In this document: one piece after another, positions 20,721-28,736 of the stretch
Position numbering within the stretch: position 1 is the first letter of the stretch
How the letters are laid out: the number at the start of each line of letters is the position of its first letter
NCBI GenBank assembly: GCA_026419775.2
Contig: JAOPGA020000167.1
Span: 62,001 to 126,000 of the forward strand
DNA length: 64,000 nucleotides
DNA from: Acrasis kona
Taxonomy: Eukaryota; Heterolobosea; Eutetramitea; Acrasida; Acrasidae
Reading direction: 5' to 3'
Program-made: the position numbers and the translations under genes
The notes under the pieces: model-generated
Databases searched by the model: none
What the model saw: only the letters and a program-made list of their open reading frames with translations
What the model was told of the DNA's origin: nothing

Positions 20721-22202
20721 TCAAGAAAAGGTTCCATACTTTTTGTTCCACTCAACCAGCTCTTGAGTTATTTTTTGGTTAGTGCTTGGCCTCACCCTCC
20801 TGACACCAATCTCAAAATCACTGGCTTGAATCGCTCTTAGGTCATTTTTATTCACATGCAATAACACTTCATGGGACAGTTCACGAAGAGGAGCAAAAGA
20901 CACATCTTGACACAAATTATACAAATCACTACCAGAGAATCCTTCAGTCATTGAAACAATTCTATCCAGATCCCTGGCACCAATACGAACATTATTTATT
21001 TGCTTCAACAACGTCACAACAAGAGATTTTCTTGCCTCCGAATCAGGTAAAGGTATGTACACTCTCTTCTGAAATCTTCTCAAGATGGCATCATCCAAGT
21101 CAAAGGGTCTATTCGTAGCACCCATCAAAAGCACTCTATATTCCTGTCCTTCACTGCTATTGCTTACGATTCCATCCATTTGCTTTAAAAATTCAGTCTT
21201 CATGCGACGAGAAGCCTCGTGTTCTTCGCTGCTCCTACTGCTCAAAACAGAATCAATCTCATCAACAAAAACAACACTCGGAGACAAATAACGGGCAAGT
21301 GCAAATAGTGCCTTGACCATTTTTTCGCTCTCTCCATGATATTTACCAACAATGGATGATGCGCTGATGGAGAAGAATGTGCATTTACTTTGTGATGCAA
21401 CTGCTCTGGCTAATAATGTTTTGCCGTTTCCGGGTGGACCAAATAGAAGAACACCTTTTGCTGGCGAACGTAAACCCCCGAATAGATCTGGACGCAGGGA
21501 GGGTAAGATGACGGCTTCGAATAATGACTCTTTGGCTTCCTTCAAACCTGCTATGGAATCCCAATCAACGTTTGGCTTCTGCTCCACCACTTCGTTGAGA
21601 ATTAAATCCAACATCTTCTTGTCCATGCCCCTGAGTTCGGGAGATTTAGACCAGTCTAGAGTTTTGTTTGGTGTCTTTTTCGTTTGATTTGCAGCGGACG
21701 TTGTTGGAGTGCTTTTGGGTCTGGTAAATTGCATCGAAGGAGGTAGGTTGGATTGCCTTGGTGGTTGTTGGTGCACTTGTGGCTGACTCTTTTCGTATTC
21801 TTCTTCTACGTCAATAGGTATAGAATTTGGGTTTGATGCACCTGTGAAGAATGAAACAAATCCATTTAGGAGTCCCGAAGATTGTGTGATTTGTTGTGAT
21901 TTTGGTCTTGTGTTCCTCGCTCCCAAGATGTTTGATTCTAATTCGTTTAGCCTTGACGTGAACATTTTATGGTGCTCCAATAGTTTAGCCCTCATTGGAG
22001 CTACCGATGGCATTTCTGCGGGAGTGAACTTATATTTGAGTGCCTCGTTGGCATAGTGTATCCCTTCTCTATATTGTTCGACGGCAATCTCGTGTCGTTC
22101 TTTTTCATCAGCTGCCATCCCTTTTTCTAGGCTTATAAATGCTCTTTCGTAGTTGGACATGAACAGTGGAACAGATGAAGGACGACCATTTGTCATGTTC
22201 AT
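20721..22202 (-). CDS. SPAST: Spastin-like microtubule-severing AAA ATPase
   Basis: 493 residues, single exon. Residues about 15-75 form an MIT-like helical hairpin (ISLEKGMAADEKERHEIAVE...YKF). A Pro/Ser linker follows, then one AAA domain: entry LRGMDKKMLDLILNEVVE, Walker A FGPPGNGKT, pore loop GKYHGESEK, Walker B VVFVDEIDS, arginine fingers in AILRRFQKR, sensor 2 EGFSGSDL, and the terminal Vps4/katanin helix. The linker-to-AAA junction and DSVLSSRSSEEHEASRRMKTE match spastin/fidgetin-class meiotic-clade ATPases. Severs microtubules, and with MIT-ESCRT-III contacts acts in abscission and membrane remodelling. No N-terminal membrane hairpin is present. 36 bp separate its stop from that of TRM9 (convergent). 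Confidence 0.9.
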   Translation of the reverse strand: MNMTNGRPSSVPLFMSNYERAFISLEKGMAADEKERHEIAVEQYREGIHYANEALKYKFTPAEMPSVAPMRAKLLEHHKMFTSRLNELESNILGARNTRPKSQQITQSSGLLNGFVSFFTGASNPNSIPIDVEEEYEKSQPQVHQQPPRQSNLPPSMQFTRPKSTPTTSAANQTKKTPNKTLDWSKSPELRGMDKKMLDLILNEVVEQKPNVDWDSIAGLKEAKESLFEAVILPSLRPDLFGGLRSPAKGVLLFGPPGNGKTLLARAVASQSKCTFFSISASSIVGKYHGESEKMVKALFALARYLSPSVVFVDEIDSVLSSRSSEEHEASRRMKTEFLKQMDGIVSNSSEGQEYRVLLMGATNRPFDLDDAILRRFQKRVYIPLPDSEARKSLVVTLLKQINNVRIGARDLDRIVSMTEGFSGSDLYNLCQDVSFAPLRELSHEVLLHVNKNDLRAIQASDFEIGVRRVRPSTNQKITQELVEWNKKYGTFS

Positions 22203-22270
22203 TCATGTACAAAATGGAATATTCTATTTAATAAATTATAAAAGCTTCAAGAAGTTTGTTTATTAATACG

Positions 22271-23353
22271 TTACAATGCTCTTCTCCATAAAGTGATTTC
22301 TCTCTGTTTAAACAATCTTCTACCTTTAGTGTCACAAAGAGCGAGATGGATGAAGTATTTCACACTAAACTTGTTGTGGACGTTTGTGCAGGTTGGTGTT
22401 AGCTTCCATGCGTCAATGGCACTCAAGTAAATGCGAATTGGTACTGTTTCGTCTTTTGCAGGTGTTCCGTCAATAATCTCAAATTTCCTCAATACCTCTT
22501 GGTCTGTTACCGCATTTTCGCCGACTCCAGAGGTTTCCTATTTGGTGTTAGTCACCCAAAATTTTTTTAAAAGTACTTTTTTGATGAATGATACTTCGGC
22601 TTTGTCGATTTTTACTTTGACCAAGAAGAATTTAAGCTCGCCGAGAATACATCCCTTCTTTATTTCGTGGAAAACGTTATCGTACTTGATGGACAAAAGA
22701 ACAGTTCCTTGCAAGCCGACCTCCATTGAAATACCAGGGTCTTCCTGTGTTATGGGTTAATGGAAAATTGAAAAGATGAACTTACTCCCTCAGGTTCGGA
22801 TTGTGAGTTTTGGATCCAGAATTCTTGTTCTTTGACTACGGAGAACAAGTTCCTTATAATGGTGACCCTCAAAAAATAACGTAAATCGGTGTTGATTCCC
22901 CTATAGGACTCGTGCTCCTTCTCTACTGATTTGAAAACAAACTCATACTCAATGTCTTTTTCCCCAACAGAACCGACGGGTGCTAGTTCCTTATTTAAAG
23001 AGATGAATTGGGTGGAAGTGCGAGTCTCAAAATAGGTAACTACTGTGTTGAGAACGTGGAACGAATAAAGTATTACCTATTTCTCCTATTAATTCAATTT
23101 TAATTCCAGCGTGTTCAAAGGCCTTCTCTGGTTTTATAATAACTTTACCTCCTATTGGATCATCCTTATCAAAGCGCAGGAAGGTTTGTGGAGTACCATC
23201 ACCAAACTGGTCATTTGGGTCTGCCACTGTAATTGTCTTTAAAATAGGTTTGGAGCGCGTGGACGTGTGAGTATCTTTTCCAAGAGATATTGATTCATCC
23301 AACACAATGTCAATTATAGCTGGTGTTTTGAATGACGTGAATAGCTTCTTCAT
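22271..23353 (-). CDS. VPS26: Retromer subunit VPS26
   Basis: Four exons (23077-23353, 22786-23039, 22577-22744, 22271-22537; introns 37, 41 and 39 nt) encode 321 residues, close to human VPS26 (327). Arrestin-like fold throughout. Diagnostic segments: GGKVIIKPEKAFEHAGIKIE, LRYFLRVTIIRNL, DMEVG-type SMEVGLQGTV, KFFLVKVKIDKAEVSFIKKE, EIIDGTPAKDETVPIRIYLS, TNVHNKFSVKYFIHLALCD and RRLFKQREITLWR. VPS26 pairs with VPS35/VPS29 to retrieve cargo from endosomes to the Golgi or plasma membrane. The 22538-22576 intron uses donor GTACTT, which restores the conserved IKK-ET junction; a 39 nt read-through would insert 13 extra codons ending in a stop. Confidence 0.93.
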
Positions 23354-23555
23354 CCTTGTACGAGACTTGTCTTTGCACTATTCCAACAATTCGTTACAAG
23401 CACTCAACTGAAAAGTAAAGTGACGCAACAACTAATCATGTTTACGAGTTATCAAAGCACAACACATACAAAGGTTGTCGAGGAATTGAGATAACCAACA
23501 CAATCAATAACAGGGCAATAATACTACACAGATTTTATTGTTGCTCAAAGATTGT

Positions 23556-23669
23556 TTACTTTTCTTCAACTTTTTGATCATCTGTTCCGTGAGGCTTGTA
23601 GTATGAATTCAAGTGACCAACAACACTGTCATCTCTAATGTTTGCAAAAAACATCACACCACACATCAT
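23556..23669 (-). CDS. Possible 37-residue small protein directly after the TTL-like gene
   Basis: ATGATG begins immediately after the TGA of the TTL-like gene (TGA-ATG-ATG) and a 38-codon frame follows to TAA at 23556-23558. It encodes MMCGVMFFANIRDDSVVGHL... and ends GTDDQKVEEK. Codon use looks normal and AATAAA lies close downstream at about 23536. It could be a reinitiating downstream cistron, a separate tiny gene, or the last exon of an alternative TTL transcript (a weak donor GTCAAG lies upstream). No family is recognised. Confidence 0.35.
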   Translation of the reverse strand: MMCGVMFFANIRDDSVVGHLNSYYKPHGTDDQKVEEK

Positions 23670-24854
23670 TCAAATCTTTTCAAAATCTCCATCTTGACAG
23701 TTGAAGAATAACAAATTCAACATATCTGTCAACAACTTGGCCTTGATATCATAATCAGGTTGGTAGACTGCACCAGCATTCTTACTCATCGCATCCATGT
23801 TAGGTATATTGTTGACTTCAAGCAAGTAAGGGCGTAATTGATCGTCCAACAGTACATCAAAGCCAAATAATTGGAAACATCTATGCTTATTAGAGTGATA
23901 GATTTCATTTTGAAATTTTGGACAGAGTATGGTCGACCTCACTGCGCATCGAATCAAATGGTGGACAGGTTCCCAGTCGATGCGTTTAGGTTCTAATTGA
24001 GAATCAAGTTCTTTGATGCTCATGTTTGTAATTGCACTTTCATTGTGTCTATTTATGGAACAATTTGTAATGTGCATATTTGACAGGTGACGAGTGGATG
24101 GGTCGTAATGATAGTCTTGACTTGCAAAGCGAACCATGCCATTCCTGTACAAGTAAATTTCACCTTGTTCTCGGTGAGTAACCAGTACATATAACCTCAA
24201 ATCTATTTTTCTTTTTTGGACAAGAAGAGGATTTTTAATATATGTGCTACAAAGGAAGCTATCGGCATTTAATGTACATTTATTTAGCACCTCCTGACTA
24301 GATAATATTTGAACTCCCACGGCTTGCTTAGAATCGAATGGCTTAACGATCCATAAATCAACGGAATTGTTGAAATTTTGTAGATGCATCAGAAAATCAT
24401 TTTTACATCTTGGAAGCGTAAATGTTTTGGGAACAAAATCAAATTCTGCAAGATTCAAAGCCATACAAGCCTTGTTTGTTAATTCATAAAAATTTGGAAA
24501 ATGACTGATCAGTGTGTGCGAGGGCAGTATCACATTGTTGCTTGGATAGCGACAACAAAAATAAATGTGTATGGGTGAAGTTATTTTTGACCTTGGTTCT
24601 ATAACTCGAACAAATCCATTTCCCTCTAAAGTTCTTCTAAGTACTGTGTATTGACATGCTTGCCTCGTGACAGTTCTTTCTAGAAAATATAACAGCGAAT
24701 CCGGTTTAATGGTCGGTTCAGTTTCAATTACGTGTGAGAAGTTGCAATTATCACCCCGATCGCAAAATCCTTCTTTGTATTGATTGCATAACGGAGGAGG
24801 GGCAATCTTGGGTTTGATAATGACAAATTTCGATCTGTCACCTCCCAAGTTCAT
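23670..24854 (-). CDS. CCCH zinc finger fused to tubulin-tyrosine-ligase-like (TTLL) domain
   Basis: 394 residues, single exon. Residues about 23-41 contain C-x7-C-x5-C-x3-H (CNQYKEGFCDRGDNCNFSH), an exact CCCH RNA-binding finger. From about residue 100 an ATP-grasp TTL domain follows: WIVKPF, RKIDLRLYVLV, YLYRNGMVRFAS, then CFQLFGFDVLLDDQLRPYLL and EVNNIPNMD, the family's C-terminal metal- and ATP-binding segment. TTLL enzymes ligate Glu, Gly or Tyr to tubulin tails or other proteins. Joining one to a CCCH finger is unusual; the finger may direct it to RNA or RNPs. No microtubule-binding extension is present. The family-level call is strong, the substrate unknown. Confidence 0.82.
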   Translation of the reverse strand: MNLGGDRSKFVIIKPKIAPPPLCNQYKEGFCDRGDNCNFSHVIETEPTIKPDSLLYFLERTVTRQACQYTVLRRTLEGNGFVRVIEPRSKITSPIHIYFCCRYPSNNVILPSHTLISHFPNFYELTNKACMALNLAEFDFVPKTFTLPRCKNDFLMHLQNFNNSVDLWIVKPFDSKQAVGVQILSSQEVLNKCTLNADSFLCSTYIKNPLLVQKRKIDLRLYVLVTHREQGEIYLYRNGMVRFASQDYHYDPSTRHLSNMHITNCSINRHNESAITNMSIKELDSQLEPKRIDWEPVHHLIRCAVRSTILCPKFQNEIYHSNKHRCFQLFGFDVLLDDQLRPYLLEVNNIPNMDAMSKNAGAVYQPDYDIKAKLLTDMLNLLFFNCQDGDFEKI

Positions 24855-24967
24855 CTTCAGAATTTATGCTTATAGGTTGACCAATTAATTACAAAAATAA
24901 AATAATGGCCTCTAATTCGGTTCTTCTAAAATAGAAGCGTGATTCCTTTTTTTAGAAACCATTAATT

Positions 24968-24974
24968 TATAAAG
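24968..24974 (+). promoter_or_regulatory. TATA-like element upstream of GH17 gene
   Basis: TATAAAG 38 nt upstream of the start codon, in the 157 bp divergent gap between the TTL-like gene and the GH17 gene. Placement fits a core promoter with a very short 5' UTR. Confidence 0.35.
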
Positions 24975-25011
24975 ATTGCAACTGATCATTTATTTTTCAC
25001 GCTAACCGAAA

Positions 25012-26592
25012 ATGAAAGCGGTGGGTATCGTTCTTATAGCTATAGCATCATTTGCTATTTGTCAGAGCTTTGAGCAGACATGGTATGCTAGATTATCGCA
25101 ACCTACTAACTGTATAGTCTTGATTGTCCAATCGGATGGGCAAGGTGGAGCGATTATGGACTACCCCTTCCACACAACAGCAATGATACCTGTCAATGCA
25201 TAGAAGGAACTCCCAAAAGAATAAGATTACCAGCTGCTGTTGTTGCAAATTGCTGGACTTGCAGTGCAGGATACGCGCATTGGTTAGTAACTCAAAACAA
25301 ATTGGATTCGTGACATTATAGGTATGATTTGGGAATGAACCAGCCCTCTGATCCGTGCGCTTGCGTCGCCACAACAAAAGCCGCCAACGACCACAACACC
25401 CGCTCCAACCACCACCAAAGCTCCAACCACCACCTCAGCTCCAACTTATGACTGGTAAGTATCTTCACCCTTCACAGTTTAACAAGAGATAGTTGGACGT
25501 GTGCAAGCGGATATACTCATTGGTATGACGTAGGAATGAGCCAACCAGCTGATCGATGCGCTTGCGTTCCCATCACTACTACAAAGACACCCACCACAAC
25601 CAGTGCTCCAACAAAGAAATCCACCATCGCTTCGCTGAGTCGCTTGCTAATGGCCATGACTCCCAATGCCACGTCAACGGGATCAATCAGCTTTAGTCCA
25701 TTCGTGCAGCCATACTCTCCCTGGAATCCTGCTCCTGCATCACTTGTGAACACTCTGTTAAAGAACTTGGTCACAGTCAGCAAGTACAGAAACATCATGA
25801 TATACGATACACAAGCTTCAACCGTTCAAATTGCAAAGAACAACGGCGTGACTGTTTTGGGTATCGTAGCCCTGACGAGCAATCCCACCACCAATACTGC
25901 CCTAGTTTCAACAGCAATATCAGTTGCTAGACAGTTCCCAGACACTTTGTTGGGTATATCTTGTGGAAACGAACTAGGTAGTAGTCTTGGAGTGACGTCA
26001 ACCACTGCCTCTTTGGTCAACGCATGTCTCACACAACTCAGACAATCTGGTATCAAACAACCCATCGGTTGCATCGATACATTTAATTCTTGGTACAATA
26101 ACGGTGCTTGGAATGCGATATCAGACAATGTTGATTTTATTGGGGTCAATGATTATCCGTGAGTCGAATCTACAATTCTTTTCAATAATTGTTTATAGAT
26201 GGTTCGCCAATATCTATACCTCTGGTGCCTTCACATGTGCCACTCCATCTACAGCAGCAAAATGGACTCTTCAGGCGGTGGCGAATTTGGAGGCACTATA
26301 TCCTAACACGCAAGTGATTCTGACAGAGTATGGTTGGCCAGGTGCGCCCGAAGGTTATAATATTATAAGTAAGAATGTAAATAATAATCAAGTCTGTGCA
26401 CCAGGAAACAATGCTAATCAAAAGATCTCTGTCCAAGCAGTTGTTGATACATTTAGGAGTAGCGGAAGGCCTTGTAATCTCTTCTCTGCTTACCGCGAAT
26501 TGTGGAAATCTTCTGACCAGTATCAAATCGAAACGAATTGGGGAAATTGTTACGGAAGTGCACCTTATGCATGTCCTAACCTACCAATATGA
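25012..26592 (+). CDS. Secreted GH17 beta-1,3-glucanase with three small Cys modules (apparent frameshift)
   Basis: Exons 25012-25082, 25118-25282, 25322-25454, 25493-26158 and 26199-26592 (introns 35, 39, 38 and 40 nt). The first intron carries a perfect TACTAAC branch site. Signal peptide MKAVGIVLIAIASFAICQS. Then come three related modules of about 28 residues, pattern C-x2-C-x2-G-W/Y-x2-W-x-D-x-G...C-x-C, separated by Pro/Thr linkers. The C-terminal catalytic domain has GISCGNELG (proton donor Glu) and VILTEYGWPG (nucleophile Glu), the two signatures of family 17 endo/exo-beta-1,3-glucanases. Exon 3 requires loss of one base at about 25376-25390 to keep frame: upstream Cys module and downstream PTTTT linker are in different frames. 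This is either a sequencing indel or an inactivating mutation. Likely digests fungal or plant beta-1,3-glucan. Confidence 0.8.
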
Positions 26593-26828
26593 ATGCATGT
26601 ATAGAAAGTAGAAATATTGACTACTTTATTGAAATAAAATTCTCATTTATTAATTCATTGTTAGTTCTATCTACATCAGTCAGGCGATGCGAAAGCGTTA
26701 AACTATAATTGATATGGCGTGAAGAAAGCGAAAGGTCGATGTTCAAAATTCTTCCTTAAATTCTACCGTGTTAAAAACAAAGTACAAAATTGACAAAGTA
26801 AATTATAATTTATGGCATTTATTGGTCC

Positions 26829-27395
26829 TTACATCAAAACAACAATAATGGCGATCATAGCTACCCATAAAGAAGCAACAGTCTTTGGTGAACTGCTGGT
26901 TGCGGTTGGGACTGGGGTCATTGTTCCAGTTGCAGTTGGAGTGGGTGTTCTGGTTGTGTTGCTTGGGGTAGGAGTTGGGGTTGCAGTTGAGTTGCTAGTT
27001 GGAGTAGCTGTTACGGTGGCATTTGGGTTGATGGTAGCTGTTGGGGTTGGGGTAGGAGTTGCGGTTGCAGTTGGTGTTGGTGTGCGTGTTGGAGTTGGTG
27101 TGGGGGTTGCAGTTGGAGTTGGTGTTGGAGTTGGTGTTGGTGTGGGGGTTGCAGTTGGGGTTGGAGTTGGAGTTGGTGTGGGGGTTGGGGTTGGTGTGGG
27201 GGTTGGTGTGGGGGTTGGGGTTGGAGTTGGGGTTGGAGTTGGGGTAGGTGTTGGGGTAGGTGTTGGGGTTGGGGTTGGTGTTGCAGTTGGGGTTGCAGTT
27301 GGTGTTGGGGTTGCAGTTGGGGTTGCAGTGGTTTGTGATTGTACGCAAACAAATAATACTGCAAGAACAACAGCAACTATCAACTTCATGTTCAT
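26829..27395 (-). CDS. Thr/Pro-repeat, probably GPI-anchored surface protein
   Basis: 188 residues: signal peptide (MNMKLIVAVVLAVLFVCVQS), about 100 residues of nearly pure Thr-Pro/Ala-Thr-Pro repeat, a Ser/Thr/Asn stretch, and a C-terminal hydrophobic tail (VASLWVAMIAIIVVLM) after small residues (TATSSSPKT). This is the layout of a mucin-like, O-glycosylated, GPI-anchored protein. The plus strand is also open across the repeat (Gly/Val), but only the minus strand has signal and anchor. It lies beside the secreted glucanase gene. Confidence 0.75.
   Translation of the reverse strand: MNMKLIVAVVLAVLFVCVQSQTTATPTATPTPTATPTATPTPTPTPTPTPTPTPTPTPTPTPTPTPTPTPTPTPTPTPTPTATPTPTPTPTPTPTATPTPTPTRTPTPTATATPTPTPTATINPNATVTATPTSNSTATPTPTPSNTTRTPTPTATGTMTPVPTATSSSPKTVASLWVAMIAIIVVLM
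27030..27335. repeat. GTTGGx / CCAACx minisatellite coding Thr-Pro
   Basis: About 300 bp of 6-bp-based repeat (GTTGGA, GTTGGG, GTTGGT, GTTGCA units on the plus strand) inside the Thr/Pro protein. Such arrays change length readily and are error-prone in assembly. Confidence 0.9.
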
Positions 27396-27573
27396 TCCTT
27401 TTTTGCAATTGTTGCTTAGCTAAGCCAATCCAGCATTTAATTTATGTTGGCTGATTTGAAATACGTTGGGGCAATACCGTTGGGTAGCATCCAAAATAGA
27501 CATAAAAATTTTGTAATTAAGGATTTTTATCCTATTTTTATACAATCAACCACCAGTTGTAACAAACGCCAAA

Positions 27574-28725
27574 ATGGATTTTGATATTTCTGTGGCCTTT
27601 GTTGGGAATTTTGTACAGGACACAATTAAAACATTTCACAATCCCAATGACGTCAGCAACCTTGGTGGATCTGTGGCGTTCGGTTCTAAGGCTGCGCGTG
27701 CGTACGCCTTTGAGAACAAGACATTTATTTACATAATTTCAAAGTTAGGTAGAGGAGATCACACATTTATGGATCCTTATCTGGAAGATATGAGAAAAAC
27801 TGGGATAGATGTTGATCACGCTCTCTCTTATGAAGAAGTTGGGAACATGACTTGCTACAAACTTACTTATACGAACCCTGAGACAAATTCAAGAGATATG
27901 ATTTTGCAGAGGAGGGGGTTCTCTCTAAATGATAAAGACTTTGTAATAAATGCTCTTCGTAAGGCGTCATGCCTACCAGATTTAATTTTTTTCGTGCCCG
28001 TTGCAGCAGAATTTGATGCTCAACTTGTAAAAAACGTTGTTACAGAGCTTGTGAAAGATTATAAATCTGTACCCAACAAACCGTTTCCTTTTATTATCAC
28101 AGACATTCAAGGTTATGTGCGTGCTTTTGATCCTGAGTCGGGAGCCGTTTCCATTCTTTCTTCCAAGGAACTAATCAAGACTTTAAATCGGTTAGGAAAG
28201 TACGTGTTCTTTTTAAAATGTGATTATGACGAAGCAAAATCTGCTTTATCCGATCTTGTACAGGATCAATCCGCCCCAACTCCAACACAATGCGCGGAGA
28301 TGTTGCATAGAATATTTGGATTCAAATGCGTTGCTGTAACAATGGGTCCGGGTGGTTGTGTAGTTTCCGCTGCTGTCAATAAGGGTACAAGGAATATTGA
28401 TATACTCCCATCAAAGAGCATTGAGGACAACTTCGACATTATTACAAAATATATCTCAGCATTCACACCCAAAAGAGTTGTTGATGAAACTGGGAGTGGG
28501 GACACATTTTTATCTACAACGTTCACTGAATTACTCTTGTTGTTGAAAGAAGGCGGAGCAGAAAGAGTGGACCAAATAAATTGTGATGTGCTGTTTGAGG
28601 CCGTAGAGTTGGCCAGTGCAGCAACCAGTCATCTCGTAGAACGCAATCACGATCAAATATTCTCCACAAGACAAAACGCCAGAATCATCCGCAACAATAA
28701 CAAGAGAAACAAACCATTTGAATAA
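27574..28725 (+). CDS. PfkB-family carbohydrate kinase
   Basis: 383 residues, single exon, ribokinase fold. N-terminal FVGNFVQDTI and NLGGSVAFGSKAA form the sugar-binding part. The C-terminal VDETGSGDTFLSTTF is the PfkB signature 2 with the anion hole and catalytic Asp (GSGD); VAVTMGPGGCVV precedes it. The overall pattern (GGS-AF, long central region, DETGSGD) is closest to the eukaryotic inositol 3-kinase / small PfkB group rather than ribokinase, but the substrate is not settled. Probably cytosolic. Its stop lies 11 bp from the stop of the convergent giant gene, so the mRNAs overlap. Confidence 0.85.
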   Translation: MDFDISVAFVGNFVQDTIKTFHNPNDVSNLGGSVAFGSKAARAYAFENKTFIYIISKLGRGDHTFMDPYLEDMRKTGIDVDHALSYEEVGNMTCYKLTYTNPETNSRDMILQRRGFSLNDKDFVINALRKASCLPDLIFFVPVAAEFDAQLVKNVVTELVKDYKSVPNKPFPFIITDIQGYVRAFDPESGAVSILSSKELIKTLNRLGKYVFFLKCDYDEAKSALSDLVQDQSAPTPTQCAEMLHRIFGFKCVAVTMGPGGCVVSAAVNKGTRNIDILPSKSIEDNFDIITKYISAFTPKRVVDETGSGDTFLSTTFTELLLLLKEGGAERVDQINCDVLFEAVELASAATSHLVERNHDQIFSTRQNARIIRNNNKRNKPFE

Positions 28726-28736
28726 ACTATACAATA

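Noticed and set aside
22538..22560. An 18 nt intron (GTGACT...TAG) in VPS26
   Set aside because: Too short; the 39 nt intron using donor GTACTT at 22576 gives the conserved IKK-ET join.
26812..27423. Plus-strand Gly/Val-repeat ORF of 203 codons
   Set aside because: It is the antisense of a Thr/Pro repeat gene with signal peptide and GPI-type tail; the plus strand has neither.
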